34,102 nt of DNA. Origin: Rhizobium sp. Q54 (GTDB taxonomy: Bacteria; Pseudomonadota; Alphaproteobacteria; SHVV01). The translations under genes and the position numbers were made by a program. Every line of letters begins with the position of its first letter. Within the stretch, counting starts at the first letter, position 1. The DNA lies in contig CAMDOQ010000006.1 in assembly GCA_945903685.1 (NCBI GenBank), forward strand, positions 1 to 34,102, written 5' to 3'. The notes beneath the pieces were generated by a model. The model was not told the origin of the DNA and did no database searches. It was given only the letters and a program-made list of their open reading frames with translations. Below, in pieces: positions 1 to 9,896 of the stretch.

Positions 1-158
1 TCGAGAGCGAGGTCTTTGATGGTCACACCAGCATCGTCGAGGGCAGCATCGGCGCGATTCCGCGCCGCCTGATGGTGGCCGACAGCGACGCGGCGGCGGC
101 GCGCCGAATCGTCGCCGAGATCGAAGGCATCGGCCGCCCCGCGGGAGACGGCGGATGA
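1..158 (+). CDS. DUF2007-type protein, 3' end only
   Basis: The visible part begins at base 3 in frame and gives about 51 residues ending at TGA 156-158. The segment VFDGHTSIVEGSIGAIPRR followed by LMVADSD and an Ala/Arg-rich helix is the typical C-terminal half of short DUF2007 (putative signal-transducing, about 70-80 aa) proteins of Alphaproteobacteria. The function of the family is not known. The start lies outside the window. Its stop overlaps the ATG of the downstream methyltransferase (ATGA), so the two are probably translationally coupled, a pairing I recall as common in this class. Family assignment is from sequence pattern only. Confidence 0.75.
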   Translation, partial: ESEVFDGHTSIVEGSIGAIPRRLMVADSDAAAARRIVAEIEGIGRPAGDGG

Positions 159-910
159 CGCCGGCCGCCAGCCGCACCACCACGATCGATACGCTGTTCG
201 AGGGCCGGCTCGCGCTTGAGCAGCCGGAAAAGGCCGATCGCGTCGCGATCGACGCCGTCTTTCTGGCCGCTGCCGTTCCGGCGCAGGATGGCGACCGGGT
301 CCTCGACCTCGGCACCGGGGTTGGTTCGGCGGCACTCTGCCTCGCGTTCCGGGTACCTGGTTGCTGGATCGTCGGGATCGACCGGCGCGCCGATGTTATC
401 GCGCTCGCCCGCAGCAACGCCGCGCGCGCTGGATTTGCCGCGCGGGTCAGCTTTGTGCCCGGCGATGTCGCCGCGCCGGCAGCGGGAGCGCCGTTCGATC
501 ACGTCATGGCGAACCCGCCCTACTTTCGTGCCGGCCAGGGTCGCGTCTCGCCTGATCCGGCGCGGGCCGCGGCGCGCACCGAGGCGGGGGCGACGCTCGC
601 CGATTGGATCGTTACGGCACTCGCGGCGGCGCGCGTTGGCGGCAGCATCACCTTCATCCACTTGGCCGAGCGACTGGATGAACTGCTCGAAGGTTTAAGC
701 CGGAGCGCAGGGTCGATCGCGGTTCTGCCGCTCCTTCCCAAGCCTGGTGCCGCGGCCAGCCGGGTGCTCGTCCGCGCCGTCAAGGGTGCGACCGGCGGAA
801 CCGTCATCGCCCCGGGCTTCGTCTTGCACGAGGCCGACGGTCGCTACACGGCCGCCGCCGACGCTGTGCTTCGGGGCGCCGCGCCGGTCGCGCTTGGCGA
901 GACGCCGTAA
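155..910 (+). CDS. TrmN6-like class I SAM-dependent methyltransferase
   Basis: 251 aa. The SAM-binding motif I is VLDLGTGVG (about residues 49-57), followed by an acidic loop GIDRRAD (about 74-80). The catalytic NPPY motif of N6-adenine methyltransferases is at residues 120-123 (MANPPYF). The N-terminus TTTIDTLFEGRLALEQPEK fits the family that modifies A37 of tRNA1(Val) in E. coli (TrmN6/YfiC), a cytoplasmic tRNA-modification enzyme. NPPY shows an amino-group methyltransferase; the exact substrate (tRNA adenine or another base) is inferred from overall similarity. The ATG overlaps the preceding TGA. There is no obvious truncation: length is normal for the family. Confidence 0.8.
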   Translation: MTPAASRTTTIDTLFEGRLALEQPEKADRVAIDAVFLAAAVPAQDGDRVLDLGTGVGSAALCLAFRVPGCWIVGIDRRADVIALARSNAARAGFAARVSFVPGDVAAPAAGAPFDHVMANPPYFRAGQGRVSPDPARAAARTEAGATLADWIVTALAAARVGGSITFIHLAERLDELLEGLSRSAGSIAVLPLLPKPGAAASRVLVRAVKGATGGTVIAPGFVLHEADGRYTAAADAVLRGAAPVALGETP

Positions 911-929
911 AAGCCCTATCTAACGATCG

Positions 930-1826
930 ATGGATACCGAACCCGTGGCCAAGCCCGGACGCGGCCTTCCGCGCTGGGTACCGTTCTTCGGCCGCGCGGC
1001 ACGCGCGCCGACGGTCGCGGTCATCCGCCTGGCCGGTGTGATTGCTGCCGGCGGTCGCCTGCGCGGCAGCCTCAACATGGCGTCAATCGCGCCGCTCCTC
1101 GAGCGCGCGTTCGCGCTCAAGCGCGTAAAGGCGGTGGCGCTGCAGATCAATTCGCCCGGCGGTGCACCGGCGCAAACGTCGCTCTTGTTTCAGCGCATCC
1201 GCGCGTTGGCCGACGAGAAGAAAGTCCCGGTGCTCGCCTTTGTCGAAGATGCGGCGGCCTCGGGTGGCTATTGGCTCGCCTGCGCCGCCGATGAGATCTA
1301 CGCCGACCGCAACTCGATCATCGGCTCGATCGGCGTGATCTACGCCGGCTTCGGCCTCGATCAGGCGATCGCCAAGCTTGGCGTCGAGCGCCGACTGCAT
1401 ACCGCGGGCGAGAAGAAGTCGATCCTCGATCCATTCTTGCCGGAGAAACCCGACGACATCGCGCGGCTGACGGGCCTCCAGCAGGAAATCCATGCCCGCT
1501 TCAAGGATCTGGTGCGACAGCGCCGCGGCGATCGGATCAAGGGCGATGACGCCGTCCTGTTCTCGGGCGAGTTCTGGACCGGTCAGCGCGCCTTCGACCT
1601 GGGCCTGATCGACGGTTTCGGCGAGATGACGACCGTCCTCAAAACCCGTTTCGGTGCCGACGTGCGCTTGCGCCTGATGAGCGCGCCGCGCTCCATGTTC
1701 GATCTCATCCGGCGCGGCGAGGTCGGCGCCGCGGACGGCGGCGGGCTCGACCTCGGCACCAACTTTGCCGACGGTGTTCTGGCGGCGGTCGAGGCGCGGC
1801 TGTGGTGGAACCGACTGGGGCTTTGA
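930..1826 (+). CDS. S49 family serine peptidase (SppA-like)
   Basis: 298 aa, close to the short single-domain SppA form. The core INSPGGAP (about 73-80) is the ClpP/crotonase-fold signature of S49 peptidases. The likely nucleophile is Ser111 in DAAASGGYWLA and the general base Lys163 in AGEKKSILDPF; the 52-residue spacing equals that of the Ser147/Lys199 dyad of Bacillus SppA. Such enzymes degrade signal peptides or other membrane-embedded fragments. No convincing N-terminal transmembrane helix is present (residues 26-40 are only mildly hydrophobic), so it may be peripheral or cytoplasmic. ATG 930 follows the methyltransferase stop by 19 bases. It is followed after 10 bases by a small membrane protein gene. 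Confidence 0.85.
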   Translation: MDTEPVAKPGRGLPRWVPFFGRAARAPTVAVIRLAGVIAAGGRLRGSLNMASIAPLLERAFALKRVKAVALQINSPGGAPAQTSLLFQRIRALADEKKVPVLAFVEDAAASGGYWLACAADEIYADRNSIIGSIGVIYAGFGLDQAIAKLGVERRLHTAGEKKSILDPFLPEKPDDIARLTGLQQEIHARFKDLVRQRRGDRIKGDDAVLFSGEFWTGQRAFDLGLIDGFGEMTTVLKTRFGADVRLRLMSAPRSMFDLIRRGEVGAADGGGLDLGTNFADGVLAAVEARLWWNRLGL

Positions 1827-1836
1827 GCGGAACGGC

Positions 1837-2067
1837 ATGGGCGTTCTCACCAAGATTCTGATCATTCTCGTCGCGCTTGGGATCGGCGCTGCGATGATCG
1901 CCAAGTTCTTTTTCGGCAAGCGTGGGCCGGCGCGGCTTAGCGCCGAATCGACCTCGACCAAGCCCGTCGCCGACATGAAAAAATGCGCGGTGTGCGGGAC
2001 CTATGTCGCGGCTGGCGCGCCGCGCTGCGCGCGCGGCGACTGCCCGCTCGGCGGTGCGCGCGCCTGA
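1837..2067 (+). CDS. small membrane-anchored protein with Cys pairs
   Basis: 76 aa from ATG 1837; the reading frame is open further upstream inside the S49 gene, but this ATG gives a clean N-terminal hydrophobic helix (ILIILVALGIGAAMIAKFFF, about residues 7-26) and lies 10 bases after the S49 stop. The C-terminal half has KKCAVCGTYV and a later CARGDCPL, i.e. two CxxC/CxxxxC-like pairs that could bind zinc. The arrangement resembles the short PP0621-like proteins (N-terminal helix plus zinc-ribbon-like tail) of unknown role. The tail would face the cytoplasm if the helix is a simple N-out anchor; topology is inferred. No known partner except its position next to the peptidase and glyQS. Confidence 0.65.
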   Translation: MGVLTKILIILVALGIGAAMIAKFFFGKRGPARLSAESTSTKPVADMKKCAVCGTYVAAGAPRCARGDCPLGGARA

Positions 2068-2103
2068 CCGCTTGACGGTGTGCGCGCGTGACAGCCGGCT
2101 CGC

Positions 2104-2132
2104 TTGACCGGCTCCGATCGGGTTCATAGAGT
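2104..2132 (+). promoter_or_regulatory. putative sigma70-type promoter for glyQS
   Basis: TTGACC (2104-2109), 17 bases, then TAGAGT (2127-2132), in the 92-base gap before glyQ. The -35 matches five of six consensus bases and the -10 four of six. The start point would be near 2139, giving a leader of about 20 nt. Pattern match only. Confidence 0.4.
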
Positions 2133-2155
2133 GCGCCGCGCGTTGGCGGGGCGCA
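2132..2155 (+). repeat. hairpin in the glyQ leader
   Basis: TGCGCCGC (2132-2139) pairs with GCGG and CGCA (2146-2155, two-base G bulge) around a six-base loop, ending five bases before the glyQ ATG. It occupies the place where a Shine-Dalgarno sequence would be; none is visible. It could affect translation or be chance in GC-rich DNA. Confidence 0.3.
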
Positions 2156-2159
2156 TTCG

Positions 2160-3038
2160 ATGCGACGGCCGAAGAACCAGTCTCCGACATTCCAGAACCT
2201 GATTCTGTCGCTGCAGTCCTTTTGGGCCGAACGCGGCTGCGTCATCCTCCAGCCCTACGACATGGAAATGGGCGCCGGGACCTTTCATCCCGCGACCACG
2301 CTGCGCGCGTTGGGACCGAAAAAGTGGTGGGCCGCCTACGTCCAGCCCTCGCGCCGTCCCAGCGACGGCCGCTACGGCAACAATCCCAACCGGCTGCAGC
2401 ACTACTACCAGTTTCAAGTGATCCTCAAACCCTCGCCTGACGACATCCAGCAGCTCTACCTCGAAAGCCTGGCGATGCTGGGTGTCGACATGCAGAACCA
2501 CGACGTTCGCTTCGTCGAAGACGACTGGGAGAGCCCGACGCTGGGCGCGTGGGGCTTGGGCTGGGAAGTGTGGTGCGACGGCATGGAAGTCTCGCAGTTC
2601 ACCTATTTCCAGCAGGTCGGCGGCTTCGACTGTGCGCCGGTCGCCGGCGAAATCACCTACGGGCTCGAGCGCTTGGCGATGTACGTTCAGGGCGTCGACA
2701 ATGTCTTCGAACTCGACTGGAATGGCGCCGGCGTCAGCTATGGTGACGTCTTCCTGCAAAACGAGCGCGAGTTCTCGGCGTTCAACTTCGAGCACGCCAA
2801 CACCGACCGGCTGCTCCGTCATTTCGGCGACGCCGAGGCCGAATGCACAGCGCTGTTGGATAAAGATCTGGCGCTGCCCGCTTACGATCAATGCATCAAG
2901 GCGAGCCACTGCTTCAATCTGCTCGATGCACGCGGCGTTATCAGCGTGACCGAGCGCGCCGCCTATGTCGCGCGGGTGCGGGCGCTCGCCAAACGGAGCT
3001 GCGAGATCTGGCTGAAGAGCCAGGGCGTCGCGGTCTGA
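2160..3038 (+). CDS. glyQ: glycyl-tRNA synthetase alpha subunit
   Basis: 292 aa, the usual length for the bacterial alpha subunit. It carries the hallmark N-terminus [17 protein letters not shown], then [16 protein letters not shown] and [19 protein letters not shown], and the C-terminal [18 protein letters not shown]-type segment. The alpha subunit holds the class II catalytic core that activates glycine with ATP; with the beta subunit it forms the alpha2beta2 enzyme that charges tRNA(Gly) in the cytoplasm. ATG 2160 gives the canonical N-terminus. glyS follows after 18 bases, the normal operon. The bacterial two-gene form excludes the single-chain eukaryote/archaea-like GlyRS. Confidence 0.98.
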   Translation: MRRPKNQSPTFQNLILSLQSFWAERGCVILQPYDMEMGAGTFHPATTLRALGPKKWWAAYVQPSRRPSDGRYGNNPNRLQHYYQFQVILKPSPDDIQQLYLESLAMLGVDMQNHDVRFVEDDWESPTLGAWGLGWEVWCDGMEVSQFTYFQQVGGFDCAPVAGEITYGLERLAMYVQGVDNVFELDWNGAGVSYGDVFLQNEREFSAFNFEHANTDRLLRHFGDAEAECTALLDKDLALPAYDQCIKASHCFNLLDARGVISVTERAAYVARVRALAKRSCEIWLKSQGVAV

Positions 3039-3056
3039 CGCGCGGACAGGACGGCC

Positions 3057-5123
<2,067 letters not shown>

Positions 5124-5142
5124 CCGGCCGCCCTGTCCTTTC

Positions 5143-5176
5143 GCGGCGCGGTTTCTATATTGTTGGAACGCGCCGC
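5143..5176. repeat. inverted repeat between glyS and the PPOX gene
   Basis: GCGGCGCG (5143-5150) and CGCGCCGC (5169-5176) are perfect 8-base arms around an AT-richer 18-base centre. It lies 20 bases after the glyS stop and 28 bases before the next start. There is no T-run, so a Rho-independent terminator is not clear; it may stabilise the glyS 3' end or act as an operator. Confidence 0.35.
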
Positions 5177-5203
5177 CCCGGCCCCTAAGTGAAGGAGTTC
5201 GCC

Positions 5204-5599
5204 ATGGAACTGCCCGCCCTCGCCAAGAAGCTGCTGCAAGGCAAAAACTTCGCAACCGTCGCCACCGTGATGGGCGATGGCTCGCCGCAGGCGACCGTCG
5301 TTTGGGTCGACACCGACGGCAAGCACGTCATCTTCAACACCGCCGACGGCCGCCTCAAGGCCAAGAACCTCCGCCGCGATAAGCGGGTTGCGGTCGCGGT
5401 GTTTGGGACCGAGAACGCTTACCAGCAGGCGATGATCCGGGGCTCGGTCGTCGAGATGACCTCGGTCGGCGCCGAGGAGCATATCGACAAGCTGGCGAAG
5501 AAGTACTTGAACGCCGACAAATACCCGTTCCGGCAAGCCGGCGAAAAACGGCTGATCGTCAAGATCCTGCCCGAGAAAGTCGCGCTGATGGGCGAGTAG
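5204..5599 (+). CDS. PPOX-class (pyridoxamine oxidase-like) flavin/F420 oxidoreductase
   Basis: 131 aa. ATG 5204 is chosen over an in-frame GTG at 5189 because AAGGAG lies six bases in front of it. The N-terminal FATVATVMGDGSPQATVVWV (about 16-35) followed by FNTADGRLKAKNLRRDKRVAV is the split-barrel core of the pyridoxamine 5'-phosphate oxidase superfamily, the group often annotated as 'PPOX class F420-dependent'. Members bind FMN, F420 or haem and reduce small molecules; the substrate here is unknown. The gene stands alone between glyS and a convergent minus-strand operon. Confidence 0.8.
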   Translation: MELPALAKKLLQGKNFATVATVMGDGSPQATVVWVDTDGKHVIFNTADGRLKAKNLRRDKRVAVAVFGTENAYQQAMIRGSVVEMTSVGAEEHIDKLAKKYLNADKYPFRQAGEKRLIVKILPEKVALMGE

Positions 5600-5607
5600 C
5601 CGGCCGG

Positions 5608-6042
5608 CTACATCACCGCCGACTGCCGGGGTCCGTCGACATCCCAGACATTGAACGCCGCGTCCCAGACCGCAATCTGACCGTCGCGCATGGTCCAGAA
5701 CTCGACCCCGAAACCGGTGCGGGCTTTGCCGGTGGCGCGGTCTCGCCAGGTTCCGGTCCAACTGTTGCCGAGCTTGTTGCCCTGAAGCAGGTGGAGCGTT
5801 TTCTTCAGTCGATAGTCCTGCTGTCGGGCGAGCCGGGCGGTGAAGAGACGGCGCAGCGGCTCGCGGCCTTCGAATTCGGGCTGCTCGGCGAAGCGCACCC
5901 GGCAATCGGGTGTGAAACCGTTGACCAGCCCCTCGATGTCGACGCGGTGAAAGAGATCTTCGACGATCCGGAGAAGCGCGTTCGCTTGTTCGACCGTCCA
6001 GGCATTCTCGCCGCTCGGAAACGCGATCGCCGGCGTGGTCAC
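5608..6042 (-). CDS. NTF2/SnoaL-like (DUF1348-like) protein
   Basis: 144 aa from a GTG start at 6042. GAGGG, which overlaps the stop of tag, sits seven bases upstream and supports this start. The order FHRVDIEGLVNGFTPDCRVRF, then FEGREPLRRLFTARL and WDAAFNVWDVDG gives the alpha+beta cone fold of SnoaL-like/NTF2 proteins; the DYRLKKTLHLLQGNKL stretch resembles DUF1348 members. These are small ligand-binding or isomerase-like proteins of mostly unknown role. It is the last gene of a ygfZ-tag-NTF2 minus-strand run and ends nine bases from the convergent PPOX gene. Confidence 0.75.
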   Translation of the reverse strand: MTTPAIAFPSGENAWTVEQANALLRIVEDLFHRVDIEGLVNGFTPDCRVRFAEQPEFEGREPLRRLFTARLARQQDYRLKKTLHLLQGNKLGNSWTGTWRDRATGKARTGFGVEFWTMRDGQIAVWDAAFNVWDVDGPRQSAVM

Positions 6043-6052
6043 CGCGGATCCC

Positions 6053-6637
6053 TCAACGTTTGGGCGCGAGTTCGCGGTGCCGGAAACAATCGACCATGTG
6101 GTCGTTCACCATCCCGACCGCTTGCATGAATGCGTAGCAGATGGTCGGCCCGACAAAACGGAAGCCGCGCTGGCGCAGGTCCTTGCTCATCGCCCGCGAC
6201 TCTTTGGTCTCGGCCGGCAGCTCCTTCAAGGAGCGCCGGTGATTGACGATGGTCGCGCCGTCCGTGAACCCCCATAGATAGCGGTCGAACCCCCCTTGCT
6301 TCTCGCAGAGCGCGAGGTAGCCCTGCGCGTTGCCGATCGTGGCTTCGATCTTGGCCCGGTTGCGGACGATGCCGGCATCCTTCATCAAGGATTCGACTTT
6401 GCGCTTGTTCCAGCGTGCGATCTTTTCGGGCGCGAAACCGTCGAAGGCGCGACGGAAGTTATCGCGTTTGCGCAGGACGATGATCCACGATAGCCCGGCC
6501 TGAAAGCCGTCGAGCACCAGCTTTTCGAACAGCGCGCGGTCGTCGTGCTCGGGCACGCCCCACTCATGATCGTGATAGGCGACGTAGGTCGGGTCGTCAC
6601 CGCACCACGGGCACCGGATCGCGGCTGCGGCGGTCAC
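6053..6637 (-). CDS. tag: DNA-3-methyladenine glycosylase I
   Basis: 194 aa from GTG 6637, which overlaps the ygfZ stop as GTGA; an upstream in-frame ATG at 6667 would lie inside ygfZ and give a non-conserved extension. The zinc site is visible: RCPWCG (Cys near residue 8), YHDHEWG near the N-terminus and NDHMVDCFRH near the C-terminus. The motif LDGFQAGLSWIIVLRKRDNFRRAF is the helix-hairpin-helix-type core of Tag. The enzyme removes 3-methyladenine from alkylated DNA in base excision repair. There is no visible damage-inducible operator in front; it appears coupled to ygfZ. Confidence 0.95.
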   Translation of the reverse strand: MTAAAAIRCPWCGDDPTYVAYHDHEWGVPEHDDRALFEKLVLDGFQAGLSWIIVLRKRDNFRRAFDGFAPEKIARWNKRKVESLMKDAGIVRNRAKIEATIGNAQGYLALCEKQGGFDRYLWGFTDGATIVNHRRSLKELPAETKESRAMSKDLRQRGFRFVGPTICYAFMQAVGMVNDHMVDCFRHRELAPKR

Positions 6638-7563
6638 GAGGCCTTGGCCGGCGCGAGCCGGACCCACGCCGGGACCTGCGGGTGAACGCGGGCGTCGGCC
6701 GCCATCAGGGCGAGGCCCTTGGTTGCGGCCTCTTCGACGTCGTCGAGCCGCATCATCGCGATCGCGCGGCGATCCAGTCCGCTACGGACCTCGCCGGCGT
6801 CGCGCTCGCCCAACTTGATCGGCGTACCCGGCGGCGGCAATGGCCCCTCGACCGCAACCGGCAGCAGCCGCTTGCGGATGGTGCCGCGGTAGTGGGTGCG
6901 CGCGGTGAGTTCCTGGCCGACGTAGCAACCCTTCTGGTAGTCGATCGCGTTCAACTCCTCGAATCCGCACTCGAGCGGAAAGTAGCGCTCGACGACGATA
7001 TCGCGGCTACCGTCGGGCAGGCCGTGGGCGAGGCGGAGGCGATCGTAGGCCGCGATCGGCGCGGTGGCGAAACCGGCCGCGCCGAGGGACGCACCGGCGT
7101 TCGCACGGGGCAGAATCGCACGAACGCCCATCGCCGGAAGCCGCGGATCGACATAGGCGACGCCGCCACCGAAAGCGATGGCCGCCCCCGGGCGGTCGTC
7201 GAGCCCGATCGCCGCGCGAGCATCGGGTCCCAGTAACGCGATCACCGCCAAGCGCTCGGCCGCCTTGGCAATCACGACCTTGGCCCGCAGCCGATAGAGC
7301 GTGAGCCGGCGTTCGAGGTCGGTCAATCGCTCGCCCTCAGCCTCGATCACAACGCCATTCGCGCCGGCATCGGGCCAGTCGGCGATGAAAAACTCGTGCA
7401 GGAACTTACCCTGTGCGGTTAGGAGCGCAGCGTAGATCGCGTGCGCCGGCGCGACCTTGTTGATGTCGTTCGAGATCAGGCCTTGCAGGAACGAGCGCGT
7501 GTCGGCCCCGCCGATGAGAAGCGGAGCGCGGTGATCCAGAAAGACGGCCTCGAGGTCGGACAT
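6634..7563 (-). CDS. ygfZ: YgfZ/GcvT-family folate-binding protein (Fe-S cluster assembly)
   Basis: 309 aa. The family signature KGCYVGQE is present (about residues 203-210, in YQKGCYVGQELTARTHYRG), including the Cys essential in E. coli YgfZ. The N-terminal part LLIGGADTRSFLQGLISNDI and the TAQGKFLHEFFI strand match the GcvT-like tetrahydrofolate-binding fold. YgfZ/IBA57 proteins help repair or mature certain [4Fe-4S] enzymes (for example MiaB) with folate. It is first in a minus-strand run with tag and the NTF2-like gene and divergent from the DUF1499 gene. Length is normal. Confidence 0.93.
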   Translation of the reverse strand: MSDLEAVFLDHRAPLLIGGADTRSFLQGLISNDINKVAPAHAIYAALLTAQGKFLHEFFIADWPDAGANGVVIEAEGERLTDLERRLTLYRLRAKVVIAKAAERLAVIALLGPDARAAIGLDDRPGAAIAFGGGVAYVDPRLPAMGVRAILPRANAGASLGAAGFATAPIAAYDRLRLAHGLPDGSRDIVVERYFPLECGFEELNAIDYQKGCYVGQELTARTHYRGTIRKRLLPVAVEGPLPPPGTPIKLGERDAGEVRSGLDRRAIAMMRLDDVEEAATKGLALMAADARVHPQVPAWVRLAPAKAS

Positions 7564-7600
7564 GGGCGTGCCTCCAAGATAGGGGCCCGTTCCGGGCTAG

Positions 7601-7639
7601 GCAAGCGAGCCTCCGGCCTTGGCACCGTCGGAGGCTTGC
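7601..7639. repeat. inverted repeat in the ygfZ / DUF1499 divergent gap
   Basis: GCAAG-CGAG-CCTCCG (7601-7615) faces CGGAGGCTTGC (7629-7639): 11 complementary bases interrupted by four extra bases in the left arm, centre 13 bases. It lies in the 82-base divergent gap and could be an operator or a leader hairpin of the rightward transcript. No regulator is known. Confidence 0.25.
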
Positions 7640-7645
7640 GGTTAT

Positions 7646-8176
7646 ATGACCATCATGAAACGAACACTGAACCGACTGACGACCGCAGCCGCCGTCGTTT
7701 TCCTCGCGCTGGTGGGGGTATCGATGTGGGAAGGCGGACCGCTCGACTGGATCTTTTCGGTCGGCAAACCGGCCGCTGTCGATTTCAAGACCCTCGAGCG
7801 AACGCCTAACCCCAACCAATTCTTGATGTGCCCACCCGGCTACTGCGCGGCGCCGATGGAGCGCGCGAGTCCGGTCTACGACGTTCCGGTCGCGGCCCTG
7901 CGCGCAGCCTGGGTCAAGGTCGTAGCGGCCGCGCCGCGGGTAACGGTGCGCGGCGAGGACCCGCAAGCGCAGACCATCGACTACGTGCAGCGGAGCGCGC
8001 TCCTGCGCTATCCCGACCTGGTGACGGCGGAGTTTATCGCGCTCGGCGCCGGCCAATCGACGCTCGCGGTCTATAGCCGATCGATCTATGGGCGCTCCGA
8101 TTTCGGCGTCAACGAAAAGCGCGTGACCGACTGGCTCGCCAAGCTGGACGCGGCTTTGAAGTCCGGGAAATCGTGA
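7646..8176 (+). CDS. DUF1499 family protein
   Basis: 176 aa from ATG 7646 (alternative ATG 7655 starts MKRTLNRL and is equally plausible). A hydrophobic N-terminal segment (LTTAAAVVFLALVGVSMW) acts as signal anchor or signal peptide. The body contains NPNQFLMCPPGYC, SPVYDVPVAALRAAW and DPQAQTIDYVQRSALLRYPD, then SRSIYGRSDFGVNEKRVTDWLAKL at the end; this order is that of DUF1499. The RSxYGxxDFGVNxxRV pattern is the strongest evidence. The function is not known. Its stop overlaps the GTG of the GT9 gene (GTGA), linking it to the glycosyltransferase run and hinting at an envelope role. Confidence 0.8.
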   Translation: MTIMKRTLNRLTTAAAVVFLALVGVSMWEGGPLDWIFSVGKPAAVDFKTLERTPNPNQFLMCPPGYCAAPMERASPVYDVPVAALRAAWVKVVAAAPRVTVRGEDPQAQTIDYVQRSALLRYPDLVTAEFIALGAGQSTLAVYSRSIYGRSDFGVNEKRVTDWLAKLDAALKSGKS

Positions 8177-9132
8177 ACATCCTGTTCGTCACCGCCAATC
8201 GGGTCGGTGATGCTGTGCTGTCGTCGGGCGTGTTGGATCACCTCGTCCGGGCCCATCCCGGGGCGCGCGTGTGGGTCGCGTGCGGCGCGGCGCCGGCGCC
8301 GTTGTTCGCAGCAACGCCGGCGGTCGAGCGGGTGATCGCGGTCGTCAAGCGGCGCTGGGCCGGGCACTGGTTCGAGTTATGGCGCACAACGGTCGGCATC
8401 GTGTGGGACCTGGTGGTCGATCTGCGCTCGTGGGCGTTGGCCTGGACGCTGCCGGCGCGCCGCCGCCTCGCGCTCCGTAAGCGCGACGACCGCGCCCACC
8501 GCGTCCGTCAGTATGGCGCGGTGCTCGGTCTTGAGCCGCCACCCGCGCCATCCATCCGGCTCGACGAAGCGCATCGCCGCCGTGCTGCCGCGCTGGTACC
8601 CGCGGGGGTGCCGATCCTGGCGCTCGGCGCGACTGCGAACTGGGGCGGCAAACAATGGCCGGCCGACCGGTTCGCCGCTTTGGCCGATCGCCTGACTGCG
8701 CCCGGGGCGCCGCTCGCCGGCGCCGCCATCGCGGTGATGGGCGCCGCGAACGAGCGGGCGAGCGTTACGTCCCTGATCGAGCGGATTCCGCCGGCGCGGC
8801 GAATCGATCTGGTCGGTACGGCCGATCTCCTTACGATCGCCGCGCTTTGCGAGCGCGCCCGGCTCTTCGTCGGCAACGATTCCGGCCTGATGCATCTCGC
8901 AGCGGCGATGGCAACGCCGACCTTGGGCCTGTTCGGGCCGAGCCGCGAAGCACTCTACGCGCCGTGGGGGTCGCACACGGCAACGGTGCGGACGCCCGAA
9001 AGCTACGACGCCATCGTGACCGCGCCCGACTACGACTACCGCGATCAGCGCTCGCGCATGACCTCGCTCGCGGTCGAGACCGTGGCGACGGCAGCGCTCG
9101 ACCTGCTAACGCGGCAGGGGCCACGCGCATGA
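8173..9132 (+). CDS. glycosyltransferase family 9 (heptosyltransferase-like)
   Basis: 319 aa from GTG 8173. The N-terminus NILFVTANRVGDAVLSSGVL is the GT9 start (I/L-x-R-x-GD-x-V-L-S/T). The C-terminal domain has the nucleotide-sugar site ALCERARLFVGNDSGLMHLA (about 226-245) followed by ATPTLGLFGPSREALYAPWG. GT9 enzymes transfer heptose or related sugars from ADP-activated donors to the lipopolysaccharide inner core on the cytoplasmic face of the inner membrane. The donor cannot be told from sequence. It overlaps the genes on both sides by four bases, so it belongs to a translationally coupled glycan operon. Confidence 0.88.
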   Translation: MNILFVTANRVGDAVLSSGVLDHLVRAHPGARVWVACGAAPAPLFAATPAVERVIAVVKRRWAGHWFELWRTTVGIVWDLVVDLRSWALAWTLPARRRLALRKRDDRAHRVRQYGAVLGLEPPPAPSIRLDEAHRRRAAALVPAGVPILALGATANWGGKQWPADRFAALADRLTAPGAPLAGAAIAVMGAANERASVTSLIERIPPARRIDLVGTADLLTIAALCERARLFVGNDSGLMHLAAAMATPTLGLFGPSREALYAPWGSHTATVRTPESYDAIVTAPDYDYRDQRSRMTSLAVETVATAALDLLTRQGPRA

Positions 9133-9893
9133 GCGATGGCCCGCCGCTTCAGCTCTCGGCATTGGTGGTCGCGCACAACGAAGAGGCGCAGCTCGCCGAC
9201 TGCCTTGAGCGCCTCGCCTTCGCCGACGAGATCGCCGTCGTGCTCGACCGCTGCAGCGACCGCTCGGCCGAGATCGCGCGGCGCTTCACCGATCGACTGG
9301 TCGTCGGTGCGTGGCCGATCGAGGGTGATCGCCGCAACAGCGGCATTGCTGCCTGCCGCGGTACGTGGATCCTCGAGGTCGACGCCGACGAACGGGTACC
9401 GCCGGCTCTGGCCCAAGAGATTCGCCGCGCCATTGCCACCGCCGCGCCCGGGCACTTCCTGATCCCGTTCGACAACTACATCGGCGATCGCCTGGTTCGC
9501 CACGGTTGGGGCGGCTCGTGGGGCGTTTCGGCGGCGCCGCGGCTATTTTCGCGTGGCGCCAAGACCTGGGGCCCGCAGCGTATCCATCCTGCGGTGGCGC
9601 TGGCTGGGCCCAAGCGGCGGCTGACGCAACCGATGATCCACTACGTCGACCGCAACCTCAGCGACATGCTCACGCGCCTCGACCGCTATTCGACGGCACG
9701 GGCGCGCGATCTGCGGGCGAGCGGTGATATCGGCTCGCTCGGGAGCAACGTGCGGCGCCTGTTCACCCGCTTCTTCAAGTGCTACGTGCAACGCCGCGGC
9801 TATCGCGAGGGTGCCTGGGGTTTCGTGATCGCACTGTTCGCCGGGCTCTATCCGTTACTCGCCCATCTCAAGGCGCGGCTCGAAAGCGAGTGA
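9129..9893 (+). CDS. glycosyltransferase family 2 (LPS core WaaE/KdtX-like)
   Basis: 254 aa. ATG 9129 overlaps the GT9 stop (ATGA) and gives the expected start; the frame is open much further upstream, antiparallel to nothing real. GT-A motifs: LSALVVAHNEEAQLADCLERL (about 9-29), VLDRCSDRSAEIARRF, and the metal/UDP site WILEVDADERVPPALA (DAD as the DxD). The C-terminal part with RIHPAV, LTQPMIHYVDRNLSDMLTRLDRYS and GAWGFVIALFAGLYPLLAHLKA is typical of WaaE/KdtX-like core beta-glycosyltransferases; the hydrophobic C-terminus probably touches the membrane. The acceptor is likely the LPS core; the sugar is unknown. Confidence 0.87.
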   Translation: MSDGPPLQLSALVVAHNEEAQLADCLERLAFADEIAVVLDRCSDRSAEIARRFTDRLVVGAWPIEGDRRNSGIAACRGTWILEVDADERVPPALAQEIRRAIATAAPGHFLIPFDNYIGDRLVRHGWGGSWGVSAAPRLFSRGAKTWGPQRIHPAVALAGPKRRLTQPMIHYVDRNLSDMLTRLDRYSTARARDLRASGDIGSLGSNVRRLFTRFFKCYVQRRGYREGAWGFVIALFAGLYPLLAHLKARLESE

Positions 9894-9896
9894 CGG

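Noticed and set aside
2068-2159. T-box or glycine riboswitch before glyQS
   Set aside because: The leader is far too short (gap of 92 bases, expected leader about 20 nt), and no T-box or tandem glycine aptamer features are visible.
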